Positions 10,459 to 18,445 of a DNA stretch of 52,797 bases are shown here, piece by piece (the stretch's first letter is position 1; each line of letters opens with the position of its first letter). The notes beneath the pieces are model-generated. The model had not been told where the DNA came from. It ran no database searches and saw nothing but the letters and a program-made list of their open reading frames with translations. The stretch is from Pediococcus parvulus (GTDB lineage: Bacteria; Bacillota; Bacilli; Lactobacillales; Lactobacillaceae), in assembly GCF_007990205.1 (NCBI RefSeq), contig NZ_BJWE01000009.1, positions 1-52,797 on the forward strand, in the 5' to 3' direction. The translations under genes were made by a program, and so were the position numbers.

Positions 10459-12201
10459 TTACAAATTTTTTAAAATTTCTGACAATGCTGGTTGGTCAAA
10501 CACGTTGTAAGTCTTCTTATAATTATCAATTGTGTCTTGATCAAACTGATCTGGATCCATTGGAATAAATGAAGTATCAATTGGATCCACATTCTTAACC
10601 TTTGCATCCACCACAATTGGCTTTGTGTTACCGGCTTTTTGTAATTCATCAATCTTATCAAATGCCGCGTCTAACGACTTTTGGTCAGTTACTGTGAAAC
10701 CAATTGCGCCCATGTCTTCAGCAACACCTGCCCAGTTTGCACCCAGTAAATCGATTCCATATGGTGCTTGCTTTGCAGCAATTTTTTCGTGTTGAATAAA
10801 CCCAAACACTTTGTTTTCAAGAATAACGTTCACAACTGGAAGTTGGTATTTAACTTCTGTCAACAAATCCTGCATAACCATTGCAAAACCGCCATCTCCA
10901 GAAATAGTCACAACTTGTCGATCAGGAAAACTTAATTTTCCAGCAATTCCAGAAGGTAACCCATAGCCCATAGTGGCGAACCAAGATGATAGGGTAAACT
11001 TCTGATTCTTATTCAATGGAATCTGACGAATGGCCCATTCTGTGTTATTACCCACGTCAGCACCAAAAATTGTATCATCTGTTGAATGTGCCTTTATGGT
11101 TTTCATGACAGCTTCTGCAGGCAATCCTTTAGAATCATCACTTGCCAAAGTGTCCAACCATTTGTCCCAATTTTGCTTGTCTAAACGAGCCGCCTTTAAG
11201 AAATTAGTTGTTTCAATTGTGACATCCCGTTTCAACAATTCCTTTAAAAAGTCTTGACCATCACCGAGAATTGCCAAATCCACATCACGTTGTTTACCAA
11301 TATCAGCGGCATTGTTATTCACTTGAATCACTTTAACGCCTTCTGGCAAAAAACGAAGGAATGGATAATTCGTACCAACTGAAATAACTAAATCCGCCAT
11401 TTGAGAAACTTCAAAACCAGGTTTAGTTCCCAAGCGGCCACGCGAACCCATGAAGTTTGGATGATCAGTTGGCATAACGCCCGTTGCGGGAACGGTTGAT
11501 AAGACGGGTAAACTGAATTTTTCTGAAACAGCAACTAATTCTTTAGTTGCCCCTTTCAGGCCCACACCAGCCCAAACAACGGGGTGCTTTGCACTTTGAA
11601 TAGCAGACACCACGTGATCAATCGTTTTTTCATCAAACTTGGTGTGCATTTGTTCCTTATAAATAGGAGCTGTTTTGAACTCAGTAAACTCAATTTCTTG
11701 TCCAGATAAATCATCAGGAATAATCACAACCGCAGGACCTTTATGCGCATATGCAGCCCGAATGGCTTGATCGACCACGTAAGGGATTTGGTGTGCACTT
11801 ACCACTTGTTCATGGAACACAGCAACATCAACAAACATCGGGTCCTGATTCATTTCTTGAAAGAAGGACGTGTTCATAACTCCTGTTGCAGATTGACCAA
11901 CGATTGCTAAAACGGGCGCATGATCCATTTTAGCATCATATAAACCATTGAATAAGTGAGTGGCACCAGGCCCGGCTGAACCAAAACTGACGCCGATTTT
12001 TCCAGTTAATTTGGCATCGGCAGAGGCTGCTAAGGAACCAACTTCTTCATGTCGTACTTGAATGTATTTGATTTTGTCCTTTTCTTGATATAAACCATCC
12101 ACAGTATTATTAATAGAATCGGCAGTAATCCCATAAATGTGATCTACTTGCCAACTTTCTAAAACCTTTGCTAACGCTTGTCCTGCTTTCATTTTCGCCA
12201 T
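10459..12201 (-). CDS. pox: Pyruvate oxidase (TPP/FAD, H2O2-forming)
   Basis: Converts pyruvate, phosphate and O2 to acetyl phosphate, CO2 and H2O2. The 580-aa length matches POX/SpxB. The N-terminal TPP-binding half carries the catalytic Glu in RHEEVGSLAA and the SFGSAGPGATHL region; the central FAD/DHAP-like domain follows; the C-terminal half holds the TPP-Mg motif GDGGFAMVMQDLLTEV...ENKVFGFI. The open frame extends 29 codons upstream, but the start at 12201 (MAKMKAGQ) has an AAGGAGAAC ribosome site and fits homologues. It is monocistronic with its own promoter and terminator. Related TPP enzymes such as acetolactate synthase are less likely given the sequence pattern and context. Confidence 0.92.
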   Translation of the reverse strand: MAKMKAGQALAKVLESWQVDHIYGITADSINNTVDGLYQEKDKIKYIQVRHEEVGSLAASADAKLTGKIGVSFGSAGPGATHLFNGLYDAKMDHAPVLAIVGQSATGVMNTSFFQEMNQDPMFVDVAVFHEQVVSAHQIPYVVDQAIRAAYAHKGPAVVIIPDDLSGQEIEFTEFKTAPIYKEQMHTKFDEKTIDHVVSAIQSAKHPVVWAGVGLKGATKELVAVSEKFSLPVLSTVPATGVMPTDHPNFMGSRGRLGTKPGFEVSQMADLVISVGTNYPFLRFLPEGVKVIQVNNNAADIGKQRDVDLAILGDGQDFLKELLKRDVTIETTNFLKAARLDKQNWDKWLDTLASDDSKGLPAEAVMKTIKAHSTDDTIFGADVGNNTEWAIRQIPLNKNQKFTLSSWFATMGYGLPSGIAGKLSFPDRQVVTISGDGGFAMVMQDLLTEVKYQLPVVNVILENKVFGFIQHEKIAAKQAPYGIDLLGANWAGVAEDMGAIGFTVTDQKSLDAAFDKIDELQKAGNTKPIVVDAKVKNVDPIDTSFIPMDPDQFDQDTIDNYKKTYNVFDQPALSEILKNL

Positions 12202-12267
12202 ATTTAAGTTCTCCTTTAAGTTAAATACTAGAATTACTGCGCTTACTTTTTGTAAGTAGTTGAACTC

Positions 12268-12296
12268 ATTGTACAGACTATTCAACAAAGAAGCAA
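12268..12296 (-). promoter_or_regulatory. Promoter of pox
   Basis: Minus strand: -35 TTGCTT (12296-12291), 17-bp spacer, -10 TACAAT (12273-12268). A short inverted repeat (ACTTAC/GTAAGC) lies in the 5' leader at about 12241-12257. No clear cre box was found. Confidence 0.65.
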
Positions 12297-12317
12297 GAAC
12301 TTTTTATGAACAACTGT

Positions 12318-12355
12318 TAAAAAAAGGCCGAATAAAAAATATTTTTTTACGGTCT
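12318..12355 (-). terminator. Terminator after usp
   Basis: Minus strand: imperfect AT-rich hairpin (GACCG...CGGCC closing pairs) followed by a run of seven T. Confidence 0.6.
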
Positions 12356-12454
12356 CTTTATGCTTCCCGAATATTATTTTTAAAACGAGAAAAAAAGGGC
12401 AGATCCTTCCGCTCAGAATCTAGCCACTTTTCCCGCTCTAATTTTCCTACCATA

Positions 12455-12889
12455 TTAACGAACGACCAACACGGATATTGGCGCATATTTTGCCATGTAT
12501 GCTGCTTGACTACCAAAATGCTTTTCAATCCCAGATTTAGCTTGAGCGCCAATTACCAATAAATCAGGCTGCACATCCTTGATGACTTCATCAACAATCA
12601 CTTTCCCTGGATTACCTTGTGCCACGACTGTTGAAACGTCTTTCACGCCAAATTGTTCTGCCACCTGCTGATATTTAGCGATATGCTGCATAAGTCGTTT
12701 ATGTTTTTCATTTACATAATCTTTGCTGAGTGCTTGATACACATTCATATCATCATTTTCTGAAACAGTGACAATGACTAAACTAGCGCCATCATTTTTT
12801 GCACGATTCATCGCATATCGAAACGCTAATTGAGCATCCTGTGAATCGTCTACACCAACCAAGATCTTTTTAAACTCTTTCGGATTCAT
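12455..12889 (-). CDS. Universal stress protein UspA family
   Basis: 144-aa cytoplasmic Usp with the usual fold: KKILVGVDDSQDA at the N-terminus (ATP-binding Asp) and the C-terminal ATP motif VIGAQAKSGIEKHFGSQAAY ending in SVLVVR (G-2x-G-9x-G-S/T). The ATG has a strong AGGAGGAA site. It starts 12 nt after the stop of the NRAMP gene and is probably cotranscribed with it, a linkage seen in other lactobacilli. Since the NRAMP frame is broken by nonsense, polarity could lower usp expression; this is inference. Confidence 0.92.
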   Translation of the reverse strand: MNPKEFKKILVGVDDSQDAQLAFRYAMNRAKNDGASLVIVTVSENDDMNVYQALSKDYVNEKHKRLMQHIAKYQQVAEQFGVKDVSTVVAQGNPGKVIVDEVIKDVQPDLLVIGAQAKSGIEKHFGSQAAYMAKYAPISVLVVR

Positions 12890-12901
12890 AAGATTCCTCC
12901 T

Positions 12902-14269
12902 CTATAGTGCCGTTAATGACTGCCAAACAATTTGTAAGTTTAAAATAGTGAGAACAATTGTGCACAGCCATGCTAAAACTGTAACCCACATTTTATTCAC
13001 AAACCGATTACCCATAATTTTCTTTGACGAAGTAAACAGGGTCAATGGAATCATTGAAATTGGCAATGCAACTGACAAGAAAACTTGTGAATTGACTAAG
13101 AGACTATCCAACGCACTTTCCTTACCCCCATATGCAATGGTGCAAATCAAAACAGGAATAACCGAAATCAATCGCGTAATTAACCGACGTGCCCACAATG
13201 GCATCTTCATATGGATAAACCCTTCCATAACGATTTGACCAGTTAATGTCCCGGTAATCGTTGAGTTTTGACCAGAAGCTAACAATGCCACCGCAAACAG
13301 TATACTTAAGATTGGACTAGCAACCGCGCCTGCCAACTGATTATCTTGAAGGGCATCAAATAGTGAAGTGAAGGTTCCTAACCCTTCACCATGCCCAAAG
13401 AATAAAGCTGCCCCAAGCACTAATAACAAACAATTAATCACGAACGCACCAGTTAATTGAATATTTGAATCCCAAGTAGAAAATTTCACTGCTTCAGCCA
13501 CTGCATCTTCATCATTATGATCAATCTTGCGTGTTTGCGAAATTGATGAATGTAAGTATAAATTATGAGGCATCACCGTGGCACCCACAATTCCTAGTGC
13601 CATGGTTAACTCTCCTGGATGTAAAATTTGAGGTTTTGGCACAAATCCGGCAAACATGGACACCCAGTTTGGATTAGAAACGCCAACTTCATAGGCAAAT
13701 ACAGCCAAAATAACAACAATAAGCGTCACAACGATCGCTTCAATTTTTCGAAAACCTAACTTTGTTAATAACAATAAGAGCAAAACATCGAATACAGTTA
13801 AAGTGACCCCTAAAACTAGTGGAATTCTAAAAAGAAGCTCCAACGCAATGGCTCCACCAATTACCTCCGCAATATCTGTCGCACAAATTGCAGCCTCTGT
13901 TGTAAGCCATAAAATAATTCCTAAAACTTTGCCCGTATGTGCTCGCGTCGCTTGTGCCAGATCCATCTGTGTCACAATTCCCAGTTTAGACGCCATATAT
14001 TGTAATAACATGGCGATTAAACTCGAAAGCAAGATCACAGACATCAATAGGTAACCGAACTAGGCACCACCACCAATGGAAGTTACCCAATTACCTGGAT
14101 CCATATAACCAACCGCAACTAATGCACCTGGTCCCGAGAAAGCCATCAACTTTTTGAAAAAGCCACCTTCTTTTGGTACTGGCACCGTGCTATTGATCTC
14201 TTCAAGACTTGGTCCGTTTGCGTAGTACAATAACCCATGCTTTTTTCCATTCCCCATATCTTCTAACAT
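12902..14269 (-). pseudogene. mntH: NRAMP Mn2+ transporter broken by a single amber codon
   Basis: Proton-coupled Mn2+/Fe2+ uptake protein, 455 codons if read through. The first 69 codons end at TAG (14062-14060), and the frame then continues unbroken for 385 more codons. The residues around the stop, TSIGGGA[18 protein letters not shown], match the NRAMP sequence where a Gln (CAG) is expected, so one C-to-T change explains it. The short 5' part holds the metal-binding DPGN motif of membrane helix 1 (MDPGNW); the rest holds [10 protein letters not shown] of helix 6. A restart at TTG/ATG (14047/14044) would lack helix 1 and could not transport. AGGAGG precedes the first ATG. A sequencing error or suppression cannot be excluded. 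Confidence 0.9.
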
Positions 14270-14297
14270 ATCAACGATCTCCTCCTTTTTTCAACTC

Positions 14298-14325
14298 CAT
14301 TATAGTTTAAAACCAAGTAAAGTAA
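14298..14325 (-). promoter_or_regulatory. Promoter of mntH-usp
   Basis: Minus strand: -35 TTTACT (14325-14320), 16-bp spacer, -10 TATAAT (14303-14298), just ahead of AGGAGG. Confidence 0.6.
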
Positions 14326-14374
14326 ACTCCATTTTTTGGTATCCCTAAAATAAAATACCCGTAATATAACAAAA

Positions 14375-14402
14375 AAGTGTTTGTAATCAAACTGCAAACA
14401 CT
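14375..14402 (-). terminator. Terminator after the VIT1 pair
   Basis: Minus strand: 9-bp stem AAGTGTTTG / CAAACACTT followed by TTTTTTG. Confidence 0.85.
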
Positions 14403-14437
14403 TACCTAATAGGATTTTCACTAATTTATTTAATTGT

Positions 14438-15130
14438 TTAAAAAAGTTTTCCCACGTAATAGTGAATAAACATTGTAATGATTCCTACCACAATGTTTCG
14501 AATGACCGCTTTTTTTGGAATGCCATTGCCAAGCCGTGCGCTTAAATAGCCGGTCAAAGTCACAGCGAAAAGAACAGCAATAATCGTGGCTAATAACTGA
14601 TACCCGGCTGGTGCAAAGGTCATCGCCACAAGTGGAAAAATACCACCTGATGACGCAGAAAACAATGAAGACACGGCCGCTTGCCAAGGATTCAGGTAAT
14701 TATCTAAGTTCATGCCGTATTTAATATTGACAATTGTCGCAAGTGCCCGATCTTTTTGGTTCAGTAATTCATCTGCTATGGCCTGAGCCGTTTCTTGATG
14801 AACACCTTTTTCTTCGTAAAAACGCACAACTCGTTCTTTTTCATCCTCAAATTGAGTAGTTAATAATAATCTTTCTTGACCCACAACTGATTTTTCAGTA
14901 TCACGCTGAGAACTAACTGAGGCGTATTCACCAGCTGACATGGAAAACGCACAGGCTAACAGATCCGACAATCCCGCAATAAAGATTGTGAAAGAGTTGG
15001 TCGTTGCGGCTGCTACACTAAACAAAACCCCCACAACGGTTAAAATACCATCGTTTGCACCTAACACACCGGCTCGCAAAGTGTTTAACCAATTATCCAT
15101 ATTTTTGTGATTACTTAATTTTTTTTGCAT
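14438..15130 (-). CDS. VIT1/CCC1 family metal transporter, second copy
   Basis: 230-aa membrane protein of the VIT1/CCC1 (Fe2+/Mn2+ transport) family. The signature LRAGVLGANDGILTVVGVLF covers helix 1; SMSAGEYASVSSQRD follows helix 2; a charged, Glu-rich cytoplasmic insert (about 75-140) is the metal-binding region; three more helices follow. It lies 15 nt downstream of a paralogue of nearly the same length (232 aa) and is cotranscribed with it. Members move Fe2+ or Mn2+ out of the cytoplasm, so a role in metal detoxification is likely. Metal preference cannot be read from sequence. Confidence 0.88.
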   Translation of the reverse strand: MQKKLSNHKNMDNWLNTLRAGVLGANDGILTVVGVLFSVAAATTNSFTIFIAGLSDLLACAFSMSAGEYASVSSQRDTEKSVVGQERLLLTTQFEDEKERVVRFYEEKGVHQETAQAIADELLNQKDRALATIVNIKYGMNLDNYLNPWQAAVSSLFSASSGGIFPLVAMTFAPAGYQLLATIIAVLFAVTLTGYLSARLGNGIPKKAVIRNIVVGIITMFIHYYVGKLF

Positions 15131-15145
15131 TATTTGTCTCTCCCA

Positions 15146-15844
15146 TCATGCAAATAAACTACCAATGAGATAGGTCACTAGCATTGTAATGAGTCCCGAA
15201 ATCACGTTTCGAACGACCCCTTTATACCGAATTGCTTTACCAAGCACAGCAGCCAGATATCCAGTTATGGCCAGCGCAATGGCAACTGCACAAATAGTTA
15301 ATGGAATTTTATAAGTGGGCGATATAAACGTTATCGCTAAGAGAGGTAATAAAGATCCGGTTGGAAAAGAAATCATAGATGCTATCGCAGCAAAGTAAGG
15401 ATTGGTGTAATCATGCACATTAATGCCATATTTTTCACGAACAACGGTAGTCAAACTTCCTTGATCCATCATTTCACTCGTGGCCTTTTGAGCGAGTTTA
15501 TCAGAAATTCCAGAATTCAAAAATTTTTGTTTCACTGTTGCAAACTCTTTGTCGTAGTCGTTTTTTAAGGCCAATTTTTCTAATTGAACGGTATGCTGCT
15601 GAGCGTCTTTTTGCGTATTCACAGAAACATATTCGCCCATCGCCATCGAAACAGTTCCGGCAATCATCCCGGCAATTCCGGAAATAAAAATTGAAAAACT
15701 ATTGGTCGTCGCTCCAGCCACACCAATGACGATTCCGGCAACCGACAAGATACCATCGTTGGCGCCCATCACACTAGCCCGCATGACATTAATTTTTTGA
15801 GCTAGTGATGGCGAAAACTTACGTCGTTTTTGATTTATCACCAT
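15146..15844 (-). CDS. VIT1/CCC1 family metal transporter, first copy
   Basis: 232 aa, same layout as its neighbour: MRASVMGANDGILSVAGIVI in helix 1, SMAMGEYVSVNTQKDAQ after helix 2, an acidic/charged insert, then three helices ending LGKAIRYKGVVRNVISGLIT. The two copies share many residues but are clearly diverged, so the duplication is not recent. This copy is promoter-proximal, with a PerR/Fur-like box in its leader, suggesting control by metal or peroxide. The RBS GAGGGAG precedes the ATG. Confidence 0.88.
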   Translation of the reverse strand: MVINQKRRKFSPSLAQKINVMRASVMGANDGILSVAGIVIGVAGATTNSFSIFISGIAGMIAGTVSMAMGEYVSVNTQKDAQQHTVQLEKLALKNDYDKEFATVKQKFLNSGISDKLAQKATSEMMDQGSLTTVVREKYGINVHDYTNPYFAAIASMISFPTGSLLPLLAITFISPTYKIPLTICAVAIALAITGYLAAVLGKAIRYKGVVRNVISGLITMLVTYLIGSLFA

Positions 15845-15862
15845 ATTAAAACTCCCTCTCGT

Positions 15863-15877
15863 TTAGAATGGTTCTAA
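15863..15877. promoter_or_regulatory. PerR/Fur-like box ahead of the VIT1 pair
   Basis: TTAGAATGGTTCTAA, a 15-nt near-perfect 7-1-7 palindrome. It matches the PerR consensus TTATAATNATTATAA at most positions. It sits between the VIT promoter and the start codon, where a repressor would block transcription. Which Fur-family protein binds is not known. Confidence 0.5.
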
Positions 15878-15889
15878 CAAATCGCTTTT

Positions 15890-15917
15890 ATCATACTAGT
15901 TCTTTTTAAATTTGCAA
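15890..15917 (-). promoter_or_regulatory. Promoter of the VIT1 pair
   Basis: Minus strand: -35 TTGCAA (15917-15912), 16-bp spacer, -10 TATGAT (15895-15890). Confidence 0.6.
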
Positions 15918-15918
15918 A

Positions 15919-15947
15919 TTGACTCGCTGGCGTTTCAATGGTATTTT
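15919..15947 (+). promoter_or_regulatory. Promoter of DUF2974 gene
   Basis: Plus strand: -35 TTGACT (15919-15924), 17-bp spacer, -10 TATTTT (15942-15947); divergent from the VIT promoter, with adjacent -35 boxes. Confidence 0.6.
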
Positions 15948-15994
15948 CTAATCAAGATACCAATCGGAAATCGTTGTTTGGGGAGAAATTGAAA

Positions 15995-17059
15995 ATGCCT
16001 GATCTGTTGAACTATTTAGATAACTATAATCGTCCCATCACTGCTGATTTAAATGTGGCTGATCAGATGATTCTGACCCGGTTACCATTTTTGCCACTTC
16101 AAGATATTGTGGCAGGTAATTTGGACGATGAAATTGCCTTGCCCCAAGCACTAAAGCAATTAGAAACTCAGTTGGCCAATACTTCAGAACATTTGTTGCT
16201 TCCCAATGACCGGATTCTCATTCAAAAGTTACAAACTTCTTTTCGTTATGAAAAAGTCAGCCTGTCGAATTTTAAAATCCAATCACCAGAAAACTTAGAC
16301 AATCAGTGTGCTGCCATTACCGTGCGTGTGGCTCCCCATACCAAAATTATTGTTTTCCGTGGCGCCGATGGCACTACTTTAGGCTGGCAGTCAGATTTTC
16401 AAGTTCTCTACGAACCAAATGGTGAACGATGGCAAAGTTTTGCACGGAACTATTTAGAAAAAACTATGCATGCAAATTCTGATAATTTTCAAATCATTGG
16501 ATACTCCAAAGGTGGTAGTATGGCTATTTACGTAGCTAGTCAAATTGATGCGAAAAATCGAATTAAACAAGTAATCAATTTTGATGGCCCAAAAGTTACT
16601 TCAACAGATGATCTTCCCGAAACTTTCAAGACCCGTTTTCAAACTTATCTGCCTCAATTACCGTTTTTCGGAATTGGATCTGCGTTTACAAACGCGCCCA
16701 AAATAGTCACAAGTATGGCAACAGGAATCTGGCAGCATGACCTTTACAGTTGGCACTTACACGATGCTGATCCAGTCATTTTGGGTCAATCACAGACAAC
16801 TGATGATTTTTTAAATCACCAATTATGCCCCTGGATTCACAAGCAGACCCGCGCTAATGCCCAGCAATTTATCAACACATTTTGGGAAATTTTAGATGAC
16901 ACACAGGCAGTTTCAGTAAATGATCTGTTAAAGCACTGGCAACAAGTTACCAAAGCGTACCGAAAGCAAAGCAGTACTTGGGATCCAGTCGCCCAACAAA
17001 TGGGTAAAAACACCTTGCAATCGGCATTTCAAATCATCGTTTCTTTTACCCCCTTTTAA
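15995..17059 (+). CDS. DUF2974 alpha/beta hydrolase
   Basis: 354-aa cytoplasmic lipase-fold protein of the DUF2974 (Mbeg1-like) family. The nucleophile elbow is IIGYSKGGSMAIYVA (Ser about 171); a preceding strand reads KIIVFRGADGTTLGWQSDF, and NFDGPKVT follows, as usual for the family. No signal peptide is seen. The start at 15995 (MPDLLNYLDNYNRP) has GGGGAG upstream; an in-frame ATG at 15938 overlaps the -10 box and is rejected. The substrate is unknown. It is followed 31 nt later by an acetyltransferase gene on the same strand, probably cotranscribed. Confidence 0.8.
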   Translation: MPDLLNYLDNYNRPITADLNVADQMILTRLPFLPLQDIVAGNLDDEIALPQALKQLETQLANTSEHLLLPNDRILIQKLQTSFRYEKVSLSNFKIQSPENLDNQCAAITVRVAPHTKIIVFRGADGTTLGWQSDFQVLYEPNGERWQSFARNYLEKTMHANSDNFQIIGYSKGGSMAIYVASQIDAKNRIKQVINFDGPKVTSTDDLPETFKTRFQTYLPQLPFFGIGSAFTNAPKIVTSMATGIWQHDLYSWHLHDADPVILGQSQTTDDFLNHQLCPWIHKQTRANAQQFINTFWEILDDTQAVSVNDLLKHWQQVTKAYRKQSSTWDPVAQQMGKNTLQSAFQIIVSFTPF

Positions 17060-17090
17060 CAAATCGACGCAAACGTGGTAAGCTAGTACT

Positions 17091-17687
17091 ATGAAAACTG
17101 AAAGAGAAAAAATGACCGCTGGCGAATCTTACCAGGAGTTTGATGCGGAATTGATTGCAAGACGCAAGCTAATTCGCCAACAACTTCAAGAGATTAACCA
17201 GATTACTGATAACGATAATCGTAACCAGCGTTTCCAAAGTTGGCTTGCCCAGACCGGTGACCACTTTTTTGTTGAAAGTGAGTTTAAATTCGATTATGGA
17301 TTTAACATTCATATTGGCGATCACTTTTATGGGAACTACGACATCACGATGTTAGACACGTGTCCCATCACAATTGGGGAACACTGCTACTTTGGTCCTA
17401 ACGTTGGTTTATACACTCCAGTTCACCCGTTAGACGCTAAAAGGCGTAATGCGGATGTTGAAATGGGCGCACCCATCACCATTGGAGACAGTGTTTGGAT
17501 GGGTGGCCGCGTGACTGTCTTACCCGGTGTCACTATCGGTAATCGGGTTGTCGTTGGTGCTGGTTCAGTTGTGACCAAGTCATTTCCTGATGATGTGGTC
17601 ATTGTTGGCAATCCAGCTCGCATCATTCATCATTTAGATAGTAATGGGGATGTGATTAAGAACAAAGGTGACCAAAAGGGGGCTTAG
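17091..17687 (+). CDS. maa: Maltose/galactoside O-acetyltransferase family
   Basis: 198-aa acyltransferase of the LacA/Maa group that acetylates sugars from acetyl-CoA. The N-terminal helical lid has the family opening (EREKMTAGESYQEFDAEL). The left-handed beta-helix of hexapeptide repeats runs from about 75 to 185, with the catalytic His in YTPVHPLD and the loop GGRVTVLPGVTIGNRVVVG. The first ATG agrees with homologues although no strong ribosome site is visible, so coupling to the upstream gene is possible. The real acceptor sugar is not determined by sequence. Confidence 0.88.
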   Translation: MKTEREKMTAGESYQEFDAELIARRKLIRQQLQEINQITDNDNRNQRFQSWLAQTGDHFFVESEFKFDYGFNIHIGDHFYGNYDITMLDTCPITIGEHCYFGPNVGLYTPVHPLDAKRRNADVEMGAPITIGDSVWMGGRVTVLPGVTIGNRVVVGAGSVVTKSFPDDVVIVGNPARIIHHLDSNGDVIKNKGDQKGA

Positions 17688-17726
17688 TTTCTGCCCTAAT
17701 AGGTTAAAAAGAAGCCACCTTTTTTG
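17672..17726 (+). terminator. Terminator overlapping the maa stop codon
   Basis: Arms AAAAGGGGGCTT (from 17674) and AAGCCACCTTTT (to about 17724) pair with one mismatch; a T run is embedded in the 3' arm. Confidence 0.65.
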
Positions 17727-17782
17727 GCACATTTAATTCAATCAATGAAAAGCGAGCGAATTCATTAATATTTGTATAAGCC

Positions 17783-17830
17783 CAAAACACTGTGCAAATA
17801 TCCTTAATGGATAATTTGACGGTGTTTTTT
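17783..17830 (+). terminator. Second terminator-like hairpin with alternative partner
   Basis: AAACACTGTG...GGTGTTTTTTT forms an imperfect hairpin with a 7-T tail. Its 3' arm ACGGTGTT can instead pair with AACACCGT at about 17878-17885, which encloses a further GAAAACT/AGTTTTC hairpin. Confidence 0.5.
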
Positions 17831-17964
17831 TGTTTTTATTTTTGAAAACTTGCTTGTTCAGTTTCAGGAGTTTTCAGAACACCGTTTTAACCTCGTTTTT
17901 ATTTTCACTTGTTTTTCAATGATTTTAGTTAATTCAATTTTTTTATTACTTTTCTTGCTGTTTT
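17831..17964. other. AT-rich gene-free stretch before the repeat array
   Basis: No coding frame is supported. It is T-rich on the plus strand and carries only the inverted repeats noted for 17783-17886. No consensus promoter for the downstream BCCT gene was found here. Confidence 0.5.
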
Positions 17965-18432
17965 AGGACAGTTTCAAGAGGCAGTTCAAAAAATATAAAC
18001 ACACCTAGTGCGGGCCCTTATCCCACTGTTGGCGCGCTTATATCTCTTGAACTTAACGCCTCTTGGCACTCACTTTTTCTTAGGACAGTTTCTGGAGGCA
18101 GCCTTGAATATGTAAACACGCCTAGCGCGGGAATCCTTCCCGCTGACGGCGCGCTTACACATTCAAGACTAATCGCCTCCCTACACTCACTTTTTTTTAG
18201 GACAGTTTCTGGGAGCATGACTTGTAAAATAAGTACGCTTACCGCGGGATTTCATCCCGCCTACAGCGCCCTTATTTTACAAAACATAGTCGCTCCCCTA
18301 CACTCACTTTTTCTTAGGACAGTTCCTGGAGGCAGCCTTGAATATGTAAACACGCCTAGCGCGGGAATTCTTCCCGCTAACGGCGCACTTACACATTCAA
18401 TACTAATCGCCTCCCTACACTCACTTATATAT
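17965..18432 (+). repeat. Four tandem 117-bp palindromic repeats
   Basis: Units start with AGGACAG at 17965, 18082, 18199 and 18316: a period of exactly 117 bp. Each ends CACTCACTT. Each unit folds on itself in three nested stems: an outer GGAGGC/GCCTCC type, a middle arm, and a tip GCGGGAW-N3-WTCCCGC. Units 2 and 4 are almost identical; units 1 and 3 have quite different arms, yet the arms still match each other (unit 3: TTGTAAAATAAG with CTTATTTTACAA; unit 1: GTTCAA with TTGAAC). So pairing is kept while sequence is not. The array ends where a fifth unit would begin, and there the same TTAGGA becomes the AGGAGG of the BCCT gene. Confidence 0.95.
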
Positions 18433-18445
18433 TAGGAGGATCATT

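Noticed and set aside
14045-14269. Two separate genes in place of one mntH
   Set aside because: The two frames are in phase and their joined sequence matches one NRAMP across the stop; the second lacks a ribosome site and helix 1.
17060-17091. Leaderless maa transcript (TCGACG-17-TACTAT overlapping the ATG)
   Set aside because: Weak -35 and close coupling to the upstream gene make co-transcription simpler.
17965-18432. CRISPR array
   Set aside because: Units are contiguous 117-bp palindromes without spacers, and no cas genes are near.
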